DNA of 64,000 bases from Nitrospira sp. (lineage in GTDB: Bacteria; Nitrospirota; Nitrospiria; Nitrospirales; Nitrospiraceae): contig SWDS01000010.1 in NCBI GenBank assembly GCA_005116745.1, positions 172,208-236,207 of the forward strand. Direction: 5' to 3'. Shown here in pieces: positions 7,322 through 15,891 of the stretch (the stretch's first letter is position 1; each line of letters starts with the position of its first letter). Below the pieces are notes generated by a model, which did not search any database, was not told the origin of the DNA, and worked only from the letters and a program-made list of their open reading frames with translations. A program made the translations under genes and the position numbers.

Positions 7322-9277
7322 TTACTCCAGTTGGATGACGGTTTCATCCGTCTTCACATTGTCGCCCTCGGCAGTCAGGATCGCAACGACTTTCCCATCG
7401 ATTGGCGCCGGCACCCGGCTTTCCATCTTCATCGCTTCAATGATCAACAGAGGATCGCCAGTCTTGACGTGATCATCAACGGCTACCAACACCTTGACGA
7501 CCCGACCGGGCATCGGTGGAGCCACATCGCCTGGCTTCGACGGCCTCGGCCGTTTTGGCTTTCCTCCTGATCCTGTTTCCTGGGACTCAGGGACACCGGC
7601 GAGCACTTCCTGGATGGGTTCGAGCGACACTTCTTCGAGCTTATCGTTGACACGGATATAGTAGGGCTTGCGTCCATCGATCTTTCGACCGGAACCTGAG
7701 ACCTTGACGTGATAGGTTTCGCCATGCACCGTGACGTTGAATTCGACGGGAGCCAAGTGCAGTTCGTGAGCGGTCGTTGGGCCTTTGGCTGATCCCAATT
7801 CGAGCGGCTCGGGTGTGAGCTCGCCTTTCTCGCGGGCTTCGAAAAAGTCTTGAGCGATTGCAGGAAACAGCACGAACGACAGCTGGTCCTCGATGGTCTG
7901 AGCCGAGTCTGGAAGCTCTTTTTTCGCCTCATCTAATTCCGGCTCCAGGCGATCAGCCGGCCTGGTTTTGATTGGCGTTTCATCGCCGGTGGCGCGTGCC
8001 ATCACGTCGAGATCGACCTGTCCAGGAGCACGGCCATATAATCCCAAGAAATAGTTTTTCGTTTCGGTGGTGATGACTTTATATCGATCACCGGTCAACA
8101 CATTGAGTGTCGCCTGCGTGCCGACGATTTGGCTGGTTGGGGTGACGAGTGGGGGATAGCCCATTTCCTTTCGCACACGCGGGACTTCGTCGAGGACTTC
8201 TTTCATCCGGTCCAGTGCGTTCTGCGCAGTGAGCTGTGCCGCCAGATTCGACAGCATCCCTCCTGGAATTTGTGACGTGAGAATCTCCGCATCGACACCA
8301 GTGAAGTCGCTTTCAAACTGGCGGTACTTGCGGCGAACCGTTCTGAAGTGTTCGGTGATCGGCTGGAACGATGCGAGCTCCAGTCCCGTGTCGTAGGGGG
8401 TATTCTGGAGCGATGCGACGACGGTTTCCGTTGCTGGGTGGGAGGTTCCCCCTGCCAGCGGAGAGATCGAGGTATCGAGCATGTCGAGGCCTCCGAGGAT
8501 CGCCATCAACGAGGTCATGGACGCCATACCGGAGGTGTAATGCGAGTGAAGATGAAGGGGGACCTTGACGGCAGCCTTCAGCCGACGCACCAGATGGTAG
8601 GCGTCGAGAGGGGCCAAGAGTCCGGCCATGTCCTTGATACAAATCGTATCCGTCCCCAGATCTTCCAACTTCCTGGCCAGATCCACAAACCGGTTGATGC
8701 TATGGACCGGGCTGACCGTGTAACAGATGGTGGCTTCCGCATGTTTGCCGCAGGCTTTCACTTCGCTGACGGCCCGATCGAGATTCCGCACGTCGTTCAG
8801 GGCGTCGAAGATGCGGAAGACATCGATACCGTTCGTGGCCGACCGTTCGATGAACCGCTCCACCACGTCGTCGGCGTAATGGCGATAGCCGACCAGGTTT
8901 TGCCCGCGCAACAGCATTTGGAGCTTGGTGTTGGGCATCGCGGCCCGCAGGGCCCGGAGCCGTTCCCAGGGATCTTCTTTGAGGAAACGCAAGCAGGTGT
9001 CGAACGTGGCGCCGCCCCAGACTTCCAGCGACCAATAGCCGACCCCATCAAGTTTTTGTGCGATGGGCAGCATGTCTTCCGTGCGCATGCGCGTCGCTAG
9101 CAACGACTGATGGCCGTCCCGCAGCGCGACATCCGTGATCAGGACCGGTTTGCCGGCGGCCGGTGTGATCGTGAACTCGCTGGGGTGGGACGCGACGCTT
9201 TTTGAGGTCTTGATCGCCGGAGCGGACGATCTGGTCTTTTTCTTCGGTTTCTTCGTTGGTGGTCGTCTTTTCGCCAT
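7322..9277 (-). CDS. pycB: Pyruvate carboxylase subunit B (carboxyltransferase + biotin carrier)
   Basis: 651 residues from the ATG at 9277, after a 57-residue upstream frame with no family match. A Lys-rich leader precedes the carboxyltransferase TIM barrel: DVALRDGHQSLLATRMRTED, the metal/catalytic region CIKDMAGLLAPLDAY and HLHSHYTSGMA. A helical PYC_OADA domain is in the middle, and the biotinyl domain ends the protein with EAMKMESR carrying the biotinylated Lys. It moves carboxyl from biotin to pyruvate to make oxaloacetate. The gene follows pycA by 43 bp in the same direction. The two-subunit form is known from autotrophs, where it replenishes C4 acids for the TCA or reductive TCA cycle. 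Oxaloacetate decarboxylase is unlikely without its beta/gamma membrane subunits. Confidence 0.9.
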   Translation of the reverse strand: MAKRRPPTKKPKKKTRSSAPAIKTSKSVASHPSEFTITPAAGKPVLITDVALRDGHQSLLATRMRTEDMLPIAQKLDGVGYWSLEVWGGATFDTCLRFLKEDPWERLRALRAAMPNTKLQMLLRGQNLVGYRHYADDVVERFIERSATNGIDVFRIFDALNDVRNLDRAVSEVKACGKHAEATICYTVSPVHSINRFVDLARKLEDLGTDTICIKDMAGLLAPLDAYHLVRRLKAAVKVPLHLHSHYTSGMASMTSLMAILGGLDMLDTSISPLAGGTSHPATETVVASLQNTPYDTGLELASFQPITEHFRTVRRKYRQFESDFTGVDAEILTSQIPGGMLSNLAAQLTAQNALDRMKEVLDEVPRVRKEMGYPPLVTPTSQIVGTQATLNVLTGDRYKVITTETKNYFLGLYGRAPGQVDLDVMARATGDETPIKTRPADRLEPELDEAKKELPDSAQTIEDQLSFVLFPAIAQDFFEAREKGELTPEPLELGSAKGPTTAHELHLAPVEFNVTVHGETYHVKVSGSGRKIDGRKPYYIRVNDKLEEVSLEPIQEVLAGVPESQETGSGGKPKRPRPSKPGDVAPPMPGRVVKVLVAVDDHVKTGDPLLIIEAMKMESRVPAPIDGKVVAILTAEGDNVKTDETVIQLE

Positions 9278-9320
9278 GATGGTTAATGCATCTCTTTGGG
9301 AAGCAGAGGGTTTGTTCGAA

Positions 9321-10739
9321 TTAGAGTCCTTCGTAGGCGGCGATCGCGGCAGACAGCGCCAGTACCAGATCCTCCGGCTGCTCAAACTCGTGATACGAGT
9401 ACAACTCAGGATGGGTGTCCAGATACGACGTGTCGAAACGACCCGCAATAAAGTCCGGTTCCTGCATAATCGCTTCCATGAAGGGAATCGTAGTTTTCAC
9501 TCCACGGAGCACGTACTCTTCAAGGGACCGGCGCATACGGCTGACGGTTTCTTCCCAGGTGCGGCCCCGAACCGTCAACTTGGCCAGCAGCGCATCATAG
9601 TAGGGCGGGATCGTGTAATCCTTGTACACGGCGCCGTCGATGCGCACACCGATTCCACCGGGAGAGAGGTAGGCCGTGACCGTGCCCGTGCAGGGCAGGA
9701 AATTGTTTTTCGGGTCTTCCGCATTGATCCGGCACTGGATTGCGTGGCCCTGGAGGATCACGTCCTTTTGCTGGATGCTGAGCGGCAGGCCTGCCGCGCT
9801 CTTAATCTGATTCCGCACGATATCGATGGCTGTGATTTGCTCGGTCACCGTGTGCTCGACTTGAAGGCGCGGATTCATCTCAATAAAGTAGAATTTGCCC
9901 TCTTGATCGAGCAGAAACTCTACGGTGCCTGCGTTGTCGTAGTTCACCGCGCGCGCAATGGCGATGGCGGCGTTGCCCATCTCTTCCCTGAGTTCCTGGG
10001 TCAGAATCAACGAGGGGGCGATCTCAATCAGCTTTTGGTGTCGTCGCTGGATCGAACAGTCTCGTTCTCCAAGATGGATGATGTTTCCGTGCTTATCGCC
10101 CAGTATTTGGAACTCGATATGGTGCGGCCGCTCGATATACTTTTCGATGAAGACGCTGCCGTCGCCGAAGGAGGCCTGGGCCTCGCGTGCTGCAACCTCC
10201 ATGTTCTCTCGCAGCTCATCGTCGGACCGGACCACGCGAAGCCCGCGACCGCCGCCGCCGGCGCTCGCCTTGATCATGACCGGATAGCCCGCCTTTTTTG
10301 TGAAGGCCAGGGCTTCTTTGACGGTGGTAATCGCCCCATCTGTACCTGGCACGATCGGCACGCCGGTGGATTCGGCCAGCTCGCGCGCCTTGACCTTGCT
10401 GCCCATTAGAGTAATGGCATGGGTAGAGGGGCCGATGAATGTGATGCCGGAGGCCTGGCAGAGTTCAGCGAACTCCGCATTTTCAGACAGAAACCCGTAC
10501 CCAGGATGGACGGCATCGGCGCCGATCCGTCGGGCCAGGTCGACGATCTGCTTACTATCCAGAAATCCCTTCACCGGACCTGGGCCGACCAGGTAGGATT
10601 CGTCCGCCTTCTTGACGTAAATCCCGGTCGAATCTGCTTCGGAATAGATGGCAGCGGTGGCGATATTCAATTCGCGGCACGCGCGGATGATCCGCATGGC
10701 AATTTCACCGCGATTGGCGATTAAGATTTTCTTGAACAT
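9321..10739 (-). CDS. pycA: Pyruvate carboxylase subunit A (biotin carboxylase)
   Basis: 472 residues with full biotin carboxylase architecture: N-terminal FKKILIANRGEIAMRIIRAC, ATP-grasp glycine loop KASAGGGGRGLRVV, active-site EMNPRLQVEHTVTE and C-terminal domain. It carboxylates the biotin of PycB using ATP and bicarbonate. It is first in a two-gene minus-strand operon with pycB. The same fold serves acetyl-CoA carboxylase (AccC), but the neighbour is a pyruvate-type carboxyltransferase, so the PycA reading is preferred. Length is somewhat longer than AccC (about 450). Confidence 0.9.
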   Translation of the reverse strand: MFKKILIANRGEIAMRIIRACRELNIATAAIYSEADSTGIYVKKADESYLVGPGPVKGFLDSKQIVDLARRIGADAVHPGYGFLSENAEFAELCQASGITFIGPSTHAITLMGSKVKARELAESTGVPIVPGTDGAITTVKEALAFTKKAGYPVMIKASAGGGGRGLRVVRSDDELRENMEVAAREAQASFGDGSVFIEKYIERPHHIEFQILGDKHGNIIHLGERDCSIQRRHQKLIEIAPSLILTQELREEMGNAAIAIARAVNYDNAGTVEFLLDQEGKFYFIEMNPRLQVEHTVTEQITAIDIVRNQIKSAAGLPLSIQQKDVILQGHAIQCRINAEDPKNNFLPCTGTVTAYLSPGGIGVRIDGAVYKDYTIPPYYDALLAKLTVRGRTWEETVSRMRRSLEEYVLRGVKTTIPFMEAIMQEPDFIAGRFDTSYLDTHPELYSYHEFEQPEDLVLALSAAIAAYEGL

Positions 10740-11039
10740 GTCTGAGCCTGTCAGCTCTCGCGTGGAAAGGAATGAGTTATAGAAAAACGAGTTCGTAAGC
10801 TAGCATAGGATTGAGAAGCCTGTCGAGAGACGCAGTGACAAATCAGTGAGTCTGAGTCATTCAGGCGAAGGGTTGATCGTTGTCGTCGTCGATAATTTAC
10901 CGTAACTAATTTAGTCGCCAGCTTCGTCTGTGTCGTGTAGAATTCGCCCGTTTCCGGCATTCCAATATGCTGGGTGTGATCCTTCATATGACTGGTCGGA
11001 ACCAGGCTAGATATCTGTAATGAAAGGTGGTCTCTGCCA
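10740..11039. other. Intergenic region between divergent pycA and an exported protein gene
   Basis: About 300 bp without a supported gene. It must hold the promoter of the pycA-pycB operon (leftward) and that of the 11040 gene (rightward), but no clear -35/-10 pair, riboswitch or long palindrome stands out by eye. Confidence 0.6.
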
Positions 11040-12068
11040 ATGAAGCGAGAGTTGTTATTAAGGTTGACAGCATGGTCTTGGCGACGAAGCGCGACGCAGA
11101 TGAGTGGTGTGCTGCTGCTTATCGGAATCATCTCCACTCCGGCCTGGAGTGAAAACCCTGCCCCTTCAGTGCATTGGGGAAGTGCGGCATTCCCGGATCA
11201 GTATTCGACGTTGACGGGAGGACTGACCCTCAATCGGTTTACTCCGGTCGATGGGTTAGGCAACAAGTACGATTCTACGGTAGGCAACACACTCGGCTTC
11301 AACTTGATTACACTTAGCTGGACGCAACACTGGGGCGGGATCTTCCAAGGGTGGAGTACGAACCTCACGGCCGGGATCAGCCCGACTGCCGATGAGCCGA
11401 GCCAATACTTCCAGAATAAAGTCGTGCATCAACTTCGCCAACTCCCGTCGGTTCCGACCGTGGACGCTCGGAAAGAGACCGATGTGATGATCGATGGGTC
11501 GGTGACGCGGTGGTTCCCCCTCTTTCGTCCTAAAGTGATTTTTGCGGGTGCCGGGTTTTCAGTCGGCACGATTTATCAGCAAGGGTTTCTTCGCGCCGGG
11601 ATTAGGCGGATGCCGATTACGCCAACCCTGTATCATAGTGACACGTGGGGCGATGTGAGCTTGCGGGCTTCCGTGCTGGGACGAATCAGCTATCAGGACA
11701 ACGGGGCCGTGCTTCATGCCGTGAGAAGCACCGCAGGGTTGGTGCAGCCGGCCATCGCATTCGGTCAGTACCGGACAACCGAGTCGGGTGAAACCATTCC
11801 TACGTGGGAAATTGAGCTGGCGCTCATGTGGGACTCCGGGATTTTCGTGAATACCACGGGGCAAAGCCAGAAGCAGTTCGCCTGGTCGTTAGCCGCGTCC
11901 GCCGGGCCCGTGCGCTTCGAAACCTGGAATGACAGCATGGGCCATCTCTCAGAGCGAGACTATGGCCCCTCCTATGGCGTAGCCCTGACCCTTGATGTCC
12001 TGCGAGTCTGGAACATTATGCAAAACTTTCGAGCAAAGCCCGTTACGGACCCGCCAGTGGTGTCATAA
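11040..12068 (+). CDS. Exported beta-rich protein, probable outer membrane barrel
   Basis: 342 residues. An N-terminal basic and hydrophobic segment (SGVLLLIGIISTPAWSEN) looks like a signal peptide with cleavage after AWS. The rest alternates Gly/aromatic/polar residues in strand-like blocks (GNTLGFNLITLSWTQHWGG, GDVSLRASVLGRISYQ, FAWSLAASAGPVRFETW) and suits an outer membrane beta-barrel. I do not recognise the family with confidence; a resemblance to lipid A deacylase-like barrels is possible but unproven. ATG with GAAAGGTGG upstream. A REP-type element follows 20 bp after the stop. Confidence 0.6.
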   Translation: MKRELLLRLTAWSWRRSATQMSGVLLLIGIISTPAWSENPAPSVHWGSAAFPDQYSTLTGGLTLNRFTPVDGLGNKYDSTVGNTLGFNLITLSWTQHWGGIFQGWSTNLTAGISPTADEPSQYFQNKVVHQLRQLPSVPTVDARKETDVMIDGSVTRWFPLFRPKVIFAGAGFSVGTIYQQGFLRAGIRRMPITPTLYHSDTWGDVSLRASVLGRISYQDNGAVLHAVRSTAGLVQPAIAFGQYRTTESGETIPTWEIELALMWDSGIFVNTTGQSQKQFAWSLAASAGPVRFETWNDSMGHLSERDYGPSYGVALTLDVLRVWNIMQNFRAKPVTDPPVVS

Positions 12069-12090
12069 ACGAGTTCCTTAACGAAAAGAT

Positions 12091-12845
12091 GGGGTCAGTT
12101 CTTGACGTTGCACGTGGCGAAGAGTTGAGTCTGCTGCGGGGAACGTGGTGCGGTTTCGATCGCCTTCTGAATGTTGGAGATGCGCGAAGGGGAGATGCGA
12201 AAGCGCCGCGCGACTGTCTGCCGTGGTTCATTCGCCGCGCGCCTCATCCAGTAGACGGCAGTCTGGTACGCGTTGCGGTGCGCACGAGTGAGAATGGCGT
12301 CCACGGGGGGAAGTCGATAGGTGGCGGCGACGTCGAGCCAGCCTGGCGCTTCTTGGATACCCGCAGTCGCTCGATCACTACGCCACGCCCACCCTCCGGC
12401 TTCTGCCACCATGTCCGGCTCGCACCGGATTCAACACGACATCGCGGCAGCGTTCCTGGAGGGAACACGCCTTTCCCACGAGTAGACGTTTGAACCGGCC
12501 TTGCCACTGGTGTCCCACGCGCTGATGGCAACGATTGAACCATTGGGTGTAGGTGCCATGGAGTCGGCGTAAGCCGCGACGAAGATTCGGCTCGGGCGTT
12601 TCAATCACCAGGTGATAGTGATTGCCCATCAAACAGTACACGGAGCAGCGCCAGTGCTGTTGCTGCCCCTCGCGACCGAGTACACGGATGAACTGGTGCC
12701 GATCGCCGTCCTCTAGGAAGATGAGTTGTTGGGCATTGCCGCAGGCGGTGATGCGGTAGAGAGCGCCAGGAAATTCGAGACGGAGTGGGCGAGCCATGAG
12801 ACGAGACACTACGGCGCAGGCAGTGCAAAGTCAAAAACTGACCCC
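12091..12845. mobile_element. REP-associated transposon-like unit with 23-bp inverted ends
   Basis: The left end 12091-12113 reads GGGGTCAGTTCTTGACGTTG plus CAC. The right end 12823-12845, reverse complemented, matches it at 21 of 23 positions. Between them lies a single broken RAYT transposase gene on the minus strand. This is the arrangement of a REP-associated tyrosine transposase flanked by its own REP-like sequences. The last codons of the transposase frame lie inside the left repeat, showing that the end and gene travel together. Confidence 0.8.
12095..12797 (-). pseudogene. REP-associated tyrosine (Y1) transposase, frameshifted
   Basis: The first part (start MARPLRLEFPGALY at 12797) carries the family marks: the HUH-type motif LMGNHYHLVIETP, the THGTYTQWFNR-like helix with the catalytic Tyr region, GHQWQGRFKRLLV, and VVLNPVRAG. 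At about 12410 the frame shifts by one base; the sequence resumes in another frame with MVAEAGGWAWRSDRATAG, the normal continuation of this family, and ends at 12095. A C-terminal helix-turn-helix-like stretch (TVARRFRISPSRISNIQKAI) is kept. A single-base indel therefore inactivates an otherwise complete gene. Confidence 0.85.
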
Positions 12846-13063
12846 GCTTCTCCTCTAATCGCCTTGACCAGAGACAGATTTAGTAGTAGATCTAAAAAAG
12901 AAAGCAGAAAAAATTCACTTGCGAATATAGAGTTAGGCCCATCCGCCTGCGTAAGCAGGTGATACTGGACGATGACACCCACCCTGCAGTGAATGGAAAT
13001 ATATGTACAGGTCTGTCAACGACCGAGGCCTACGCTGTTAGCATCTGAAAAGCGCCACGCTTA

Positions 13064-13363
13064 TTACACTAGACTCGATTCCATCTCCGGGAACCGCTTC
13101 ACCTTAATGGCTCTGGCCGTCTTTTCCACAGCGGCCAGATCATAGGCCAGCTGCATACGCATCCAATGCTCCACCGTCGAGCCAAAGGCTTTCGAGACGC
13201 GAACTGCCATCTCCGGCGAGAGCGAGGTCCTGCCATTGATTACCCGTGAGAGGGTCTGGCGCGTGACGCCGAGGCGCTTGGCCGCATCGGTCAGGCTGAG
13301 GCCCGAGGCCTCAATGGAATGTTTAATCAGTTTTCCCGGATGAGCGGGTTGTTTCATCGGCAT
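13064..13363 (-). CDS. higA: HigA-type antitoxin (XRE DNA-binding)
   Basis: 99 residues opening with HPGKLIKHSIEASGLSLTDA, the hallmark of HigA addiction-module antitoxins. An XRE helix-turn-helix follows (AAKRLGVTRQTLSRVINGRT, then SLSPEMAVRVSKAFG) with a short C-terminal tail. It neutralises HigB and represses the operon. It lies 12 bp downstream of the toxin gene, the reverse order typical of higBA. The palindrome at 13671-13687 upstream of the toxin is the likely operator. Confidence 0.92.
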   Translation of the reverse strand: MPMKQPAHPGKLIKHSIEASGLSLTDAAKRLGVTRQTLSRVINGRTSLSPEMAVRVSKAFGSTVEHWMRMQLAYDLAAVEKTARAIKVKRFPEMESSLV

Positions 13364-13375
13364 GTTACGTCTCCT

Positions 13376-13654
13376 TTAATGATAGTCCACCAAATTCACA
13401 TCGAAGGCCTTTCCGTCTTCAAACCGGAAGATGATCCGGTGATTGCGTGAGACGAAGACGCTAAACCACCCCTTGCGGTCGCCGGTCAGCCGGTGCAAGC
13501 CAAAGCCGGTGATATCGAGCTCCCGGACAGTTTGTGCGGTATCCAGCACCGATAAGTAGAGTTCTGCTTTTCCGGCAATGTCCGAGCGTAGACCACTCCG
13601 GTCGCCGTGCTCATAGAGCCTTCTTAGGCCACGATGTTTGATCTTTTCGATCAT
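13376..13654 (-). CDS. higB: HigB-type toxin (ribosome-dependent RNase family)
   Basis: 92 residues from MIEKIKHRGLRRLYEHGDRS at 13654; a 14-residue longer frame starts inside the operator and is rejected. Family features are the opening KHRGLRRLYEHGD, the ITGFGLHRLTGDRKGWFSV core and NHRIIFRFEDGKAFDVNLVD C-terminal strands, as in the HigB/RelE superfamily proteins that cut mRNA at the ribosome. Toxin-first order with HigA 12 bp downstream supports the call. All parts of the fold are present, so it appears intact. Confidence 0.92.
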   Translation of the reverse strand: MIEKIKHRGLRRLYEHGDRSGLRSDIAGKAELYLSVLDTAQTVRELDITGFGLHRLTGDRKGWFSVFVSRNHRIIFRFEDGKAFDVNLVDYH

Positions 13655-13670
13655 TGCTTTATAGTAACAC

Positions 13671-13687
13671 GTAACATGACATGTTAC
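13671..13687. promoter_or_regulatory. Palindromic operator of higBA
   Basis: GTAACATG-A-CATGTTAC, a perfect 8-bp inverted repeat with a single central base, 17 bp upstream of the higB start. Half-site spacing and position fit binding by a dimeric XRE antitoxin such as HigA. A further gtaacac just downstream (13664-13670) resembles a third half-site. Confidence 0.75.
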
Positions 13688-13794
13688 AAGTATCATGTGA
13701 ACACGCTTTCGGCATGATGGTTGATTTTGTTCGAAAAAGGATGTCCTTCATGGGATCTTTACATGGGCGAACACATCGTGACAGGAGGAAAACC

Positions 13795-14226
13795 ATGAAG
13801 ACCTACAATCTTAAGACTGAGTACAATTGGCGTGGTGATGTGGCCGAACTTCTGGCAAAACACAGATATGGGGCAAAGAGAACGGAAGGTTATGATTTTC
13901 GTAAAGAGCCTGACCTTTCTCCGAAGGAGAATGCCTTACTAAAACGACTTTGGAAGAGTATTGACCTTTATAAGTGCGATGAATCAGGACAATTAGAAAT
14001 CTATGAAGTTAAAGCGAAAACCTTCGGAGTCTCCAGAAGATCGGATATCACCAGTTCTTCTCTAGCCGCCTATCAACAAGCGCTTGCACAAAACATCAAA
14101 GTGCACTCTGTAACTGTAACATTCTACGACAACTGGGAGGTCTCCTTTGTCATCGAAGATTTCGATGCAACAAAATTCAGAGTAAATGATGGAGGACACT
14201 ATAGGAGAGTCCTCTTATCAGCTTAG
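13795..14226 (+). CDS. Small PD-(D/E)XK-like protein
   Basis: 143 residues from the ATG at 13795, preceded by an ideal AGGAGGAAAACC ribosome site (longer upstream frame rejected). The middle reads LYKCDESGQLEIYEVKAKTF: an Asp followed by a hydrophobic strand and E-V-K, the spacing of a restriction-endonuclease-like active site. N-terminal helices (WRGDVAELLAKHRYG) and C-terminal strands (VHSVTVTFYDNWEVSFVIED) suit that fold. Codon use and base composition are more AT-rich than neighbours, suggesting transfer. It is divergent from higBA and shares their control region. Nuclease activity is inference. Confidence 0.55.
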   Translation: MKTYNLKTEYNWRGDVAELLAKHRYGAKRTEGYDFRKEPDLSPKENALLKRLWKSIDLYKCDESGQLEIYEVKAKTFGVSRRSDITSSSLAAYQQALAQNIKVHSVTVTFYDNWEVSFVIEDFDATKFRVNDGGHYRRVLLSA

Positions 14227-14325
14227 GAGTGCATTGGCACCAATGGGCACTGTCTGACATGTTTCAACAGACACAAAAGGTTCTGTGAAGATCTAAGCCA
14301 ATCCATGAAGGCTTCCTGAAATCCC

Positions 14326-14375
14326 TCACATAGGCATCTCGTCCATCATTCTCACAATCGGGCAGTCCTGGCCGA
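14326..14375 (-). pseudogene. 3' fragment of a small gene split by IS3 insertion
   Basis: Encodes GQDCPIVRMMDEMPM and a stop. When the IS at 14376-15660 and one 3-bp duplicate are removed, this fragment joins the 15661-15868 fragment in the same reading frame. The result is an uninterrupted 84-residue protein. Confidence 0.7.
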
Positions 14376-14440
14376 CAGAGGTGGCTCCGCTTGTTTGGAC
14401 AGTCTCTGCCAATTCATAAGTGGCGCCTGGCGGTTTAGGC

Positions 14441-15271
14441 CTACACAGCGGAAGGCTGTGCAGGCTGGTTTTCCCAGTACAGGCGATCGGGCGTGCGTCC
14501 GTCAAGCGCGCGATGCGGCCTGAGTTGATTATAGAATTGGATGTAGCGTTCGAGCCCCTGTTGCGCGTGATGAACCGTCTCGTACGCGTGAAGATAGACC
14601 TCCTCGTACTTGAGGCTCCGCCAGAGGCGCTCCACAAACACATTATCCCGCCAACAGCCGCGACCATCCATGCTGATCTGGATACCCTGGTCTTTCAGTA
14701 AGTTCGTGAACTCCAGGCTGGTAAATTGGCAGCCCTGATCGGTGTTGAAAATCTCCGGGTGTCCATACTGCGTGATCGCCTCCCGCACCGCCTCGAGGCA
14801 GAAGTCCGTGGTCAGCGTATTGGAGAGTCGCCAGGCCAACACCCGGCGACTGGCCCAGTCCAGAATGGCAAACAGATACACGTTGCCCCGGCGCATCGGA
14901 ATGTACGTGATATCGGCAGCCCAGACCTGATTGGGGCGTGTGATTGCCACGTCGCGCAGGAGATAAGGATAGATCCGGTGAGCCGGATGCCGCTGCGTGG
15001 TGCAGGGCTTGCGAGACAACGCCGTGATCCCCATGCGCCGCATGAGGCTGGCCACATGCCGCCGCCCGATGGTCTGGCCCTCTTGCCGCAAGAGATCACG
15101 GAGCATTCGGGCGCCCGCAAACGGATACTGCAGATGGAGTTCGTCAATCCGACGCATCAGGGCTAGCACCGTGTCGGAGACTGGCCTCGGTTGGTAGTAG
15201 GCCGTTGACCGAGACAGCCTGAGGAGCTGACACTGCCGGACGACGGGCAAGATATGCGTGGGATCAATCAT
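14441..15271 (-). CDS. IS3-family transposase OrfB (DDE integrase)
   Basis: 276 residues. An HTH_21-like start (QLLRLSRSTAYYQPR) precedes the integrase core with the DDE triad: Asp in VWAADITYIPM, Asp in IFNTDQGCQFTS and Glu in NVFVERLWRSLKYEE. The end YNQLRPHRALDGRTPDRLYW is typical. It overlaps orfA by ATGA (15268-15271). It is normally made as an OrfAB fusion by -1 frameshift, although here the overlap would also allow coupled translation. No damage is visible. Confidence 0.93.
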   Translation of the reverse strand: MIDPTHILPVVRQCQLLRLSRSTAYYQPRPVSDTVLALMRRIDELHLQYPFAGARMLRDLLRQEGQTIGRRHVASLMRRMGITALSRKPCTTQRHPAHRIYPYLLRDVAITRPNQVWAADITYIPMRRGNVYLFAILDWASRRVLAWRLSNTLTTDFCLEAVREAITQYGHPEIFNTDQGCQFTSLEFTNLLKDQGIQISMDGRGCWRDNVFVERLWRSLKYEEVYLHAYETVHHAQQGLERYIQFYNQLRPHRALDGRTPDRLYWENQPAQPSAV

Positions 15272-15567
15272 CGCTTTGCGCTCAGCAAGTCCGCCTTGGT
15301 GAGCGCCCCTTCTAAAAAATCATTCTCCAGGGCCAATTGCCCGATCTTCGCGTGCAGGGTCTTGAGATCTGGTGTCTCTGATGGAGCCTTCGCCCCACCA
15401 AACACGTCTGCGGCTCGCGCCAGCAGTTGCTGCTTCCATTCGGTGATCTGCGTGGGGTGGACGCTGAATTGCTCGGCCAATTCGGCGAGCGTCTTGTCGC
15501 CTTTGACCGCAGCCAAGGCCACCTGCCCCTTGAAGGTCGCTCCATGATTCCGTCTCGTTCGTTTCAC
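15268..15567 (-). CDS. IS3-family transposase OrfA
   Basis: 99 residues from GTG at 15567 (KRTRRNHGATFKGQVALAAV), the usual start region of this group; the frame extends to 15624 without family similarity. It has the helix-turn-helix TLAELAEQFSVHPTQITEWK and a C-terminal leucine-zipper-like helix (LHAKIGQLALENDFLEGAL) that mediates multimerisation. It binds the element ends and partners with OrfB. Confidence 0.9.
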   Translation of the reverse strand: MKRTRRNHGATFKGQVALAAVKGDKTLAELAEQFSVHPTQITEWKQQLLARAADVFGGAKAPSETPDLKTLHAKIGQLALENDFLEGALTKADLLSAKR

Positions 15568-15660
15568 TGCCTCGCGCCTTTGGTTCACCACCACCTGGTG
15601 GCTTGCGTGAAGCCAGGCTCCCACTTAGCACACTGTCCGAATTTGCGGAGCCCCCTCTGA

Positions 15661-15868
15661 CGACATCCACCGTGCCGTAGATGCCAAGGTAGCGGCAGGT
15701 ACGGTAGCTGGGATGTTCGTAGGAGCCGGTGTAGATGTAACTGACGCGAAGATGCGGCGTTTGCTGCGGCAGGAAAAATAGCGAGGCCAGCGCGATAAAC
15801 GGTGACAGCGGAAAAAGCTCAATCAATAAACGCAACCCCACCCGACCAGGGCCCTGGCTGTTCTCCAT
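15661..15868 (-). pseudogene. 5' fragment of a small membrane or exported protein gene split by IS3
   Basis: Encodes about 69 residues from an ATG at 15868: a hydrophobic stretch ([19 protein letters not shown]) then [20 protein letters not shown] and [10 protein letters not shown], after which the IS begins. Joined to 14326-14375 it gives an 84-residue protein ending DCPIVRMMDEMPM. The family is not recognised. It is divergent from the exported-protein gene at 15892. Confidence 0.7.
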
Positions 15869-15891
15869 CCCAAATAAACGGAGACCATACT

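Larger units (their letters stand above)
14376..15660. mobile_element. IS3-family insertion sequence, complete
   Basis: Terminal inverted repeats begin CAGAGGTGGCTCCGC (14376) and, on the other strand, CAGAGGGGGCTCCGC (from 15659); 23 of 28 positions match. The element is flanked by CGA on both sides (14373-14375 and 15661-15663), a 3-bp target duplication within the IS3-family range. It contains orfA and orfB on the minus strand. The interrupted gene is restored in frame on removal. Confidence 0.85.

Noticed and set aside
9135..10409. A 424-codon plus-strand frame
   Set aside because: Antisense to pycB/pycA; no ribosome site or domain, composition typical of a mirrored coding frame.
15320..15660. 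C-terminal continuation of the 182-codon frame that starts at 15868
   Set aside because: Beyond 15660 it is an alternative frame of the IS3 orfA gene; only the part up to 15661 belongs to the interrupted host gene.
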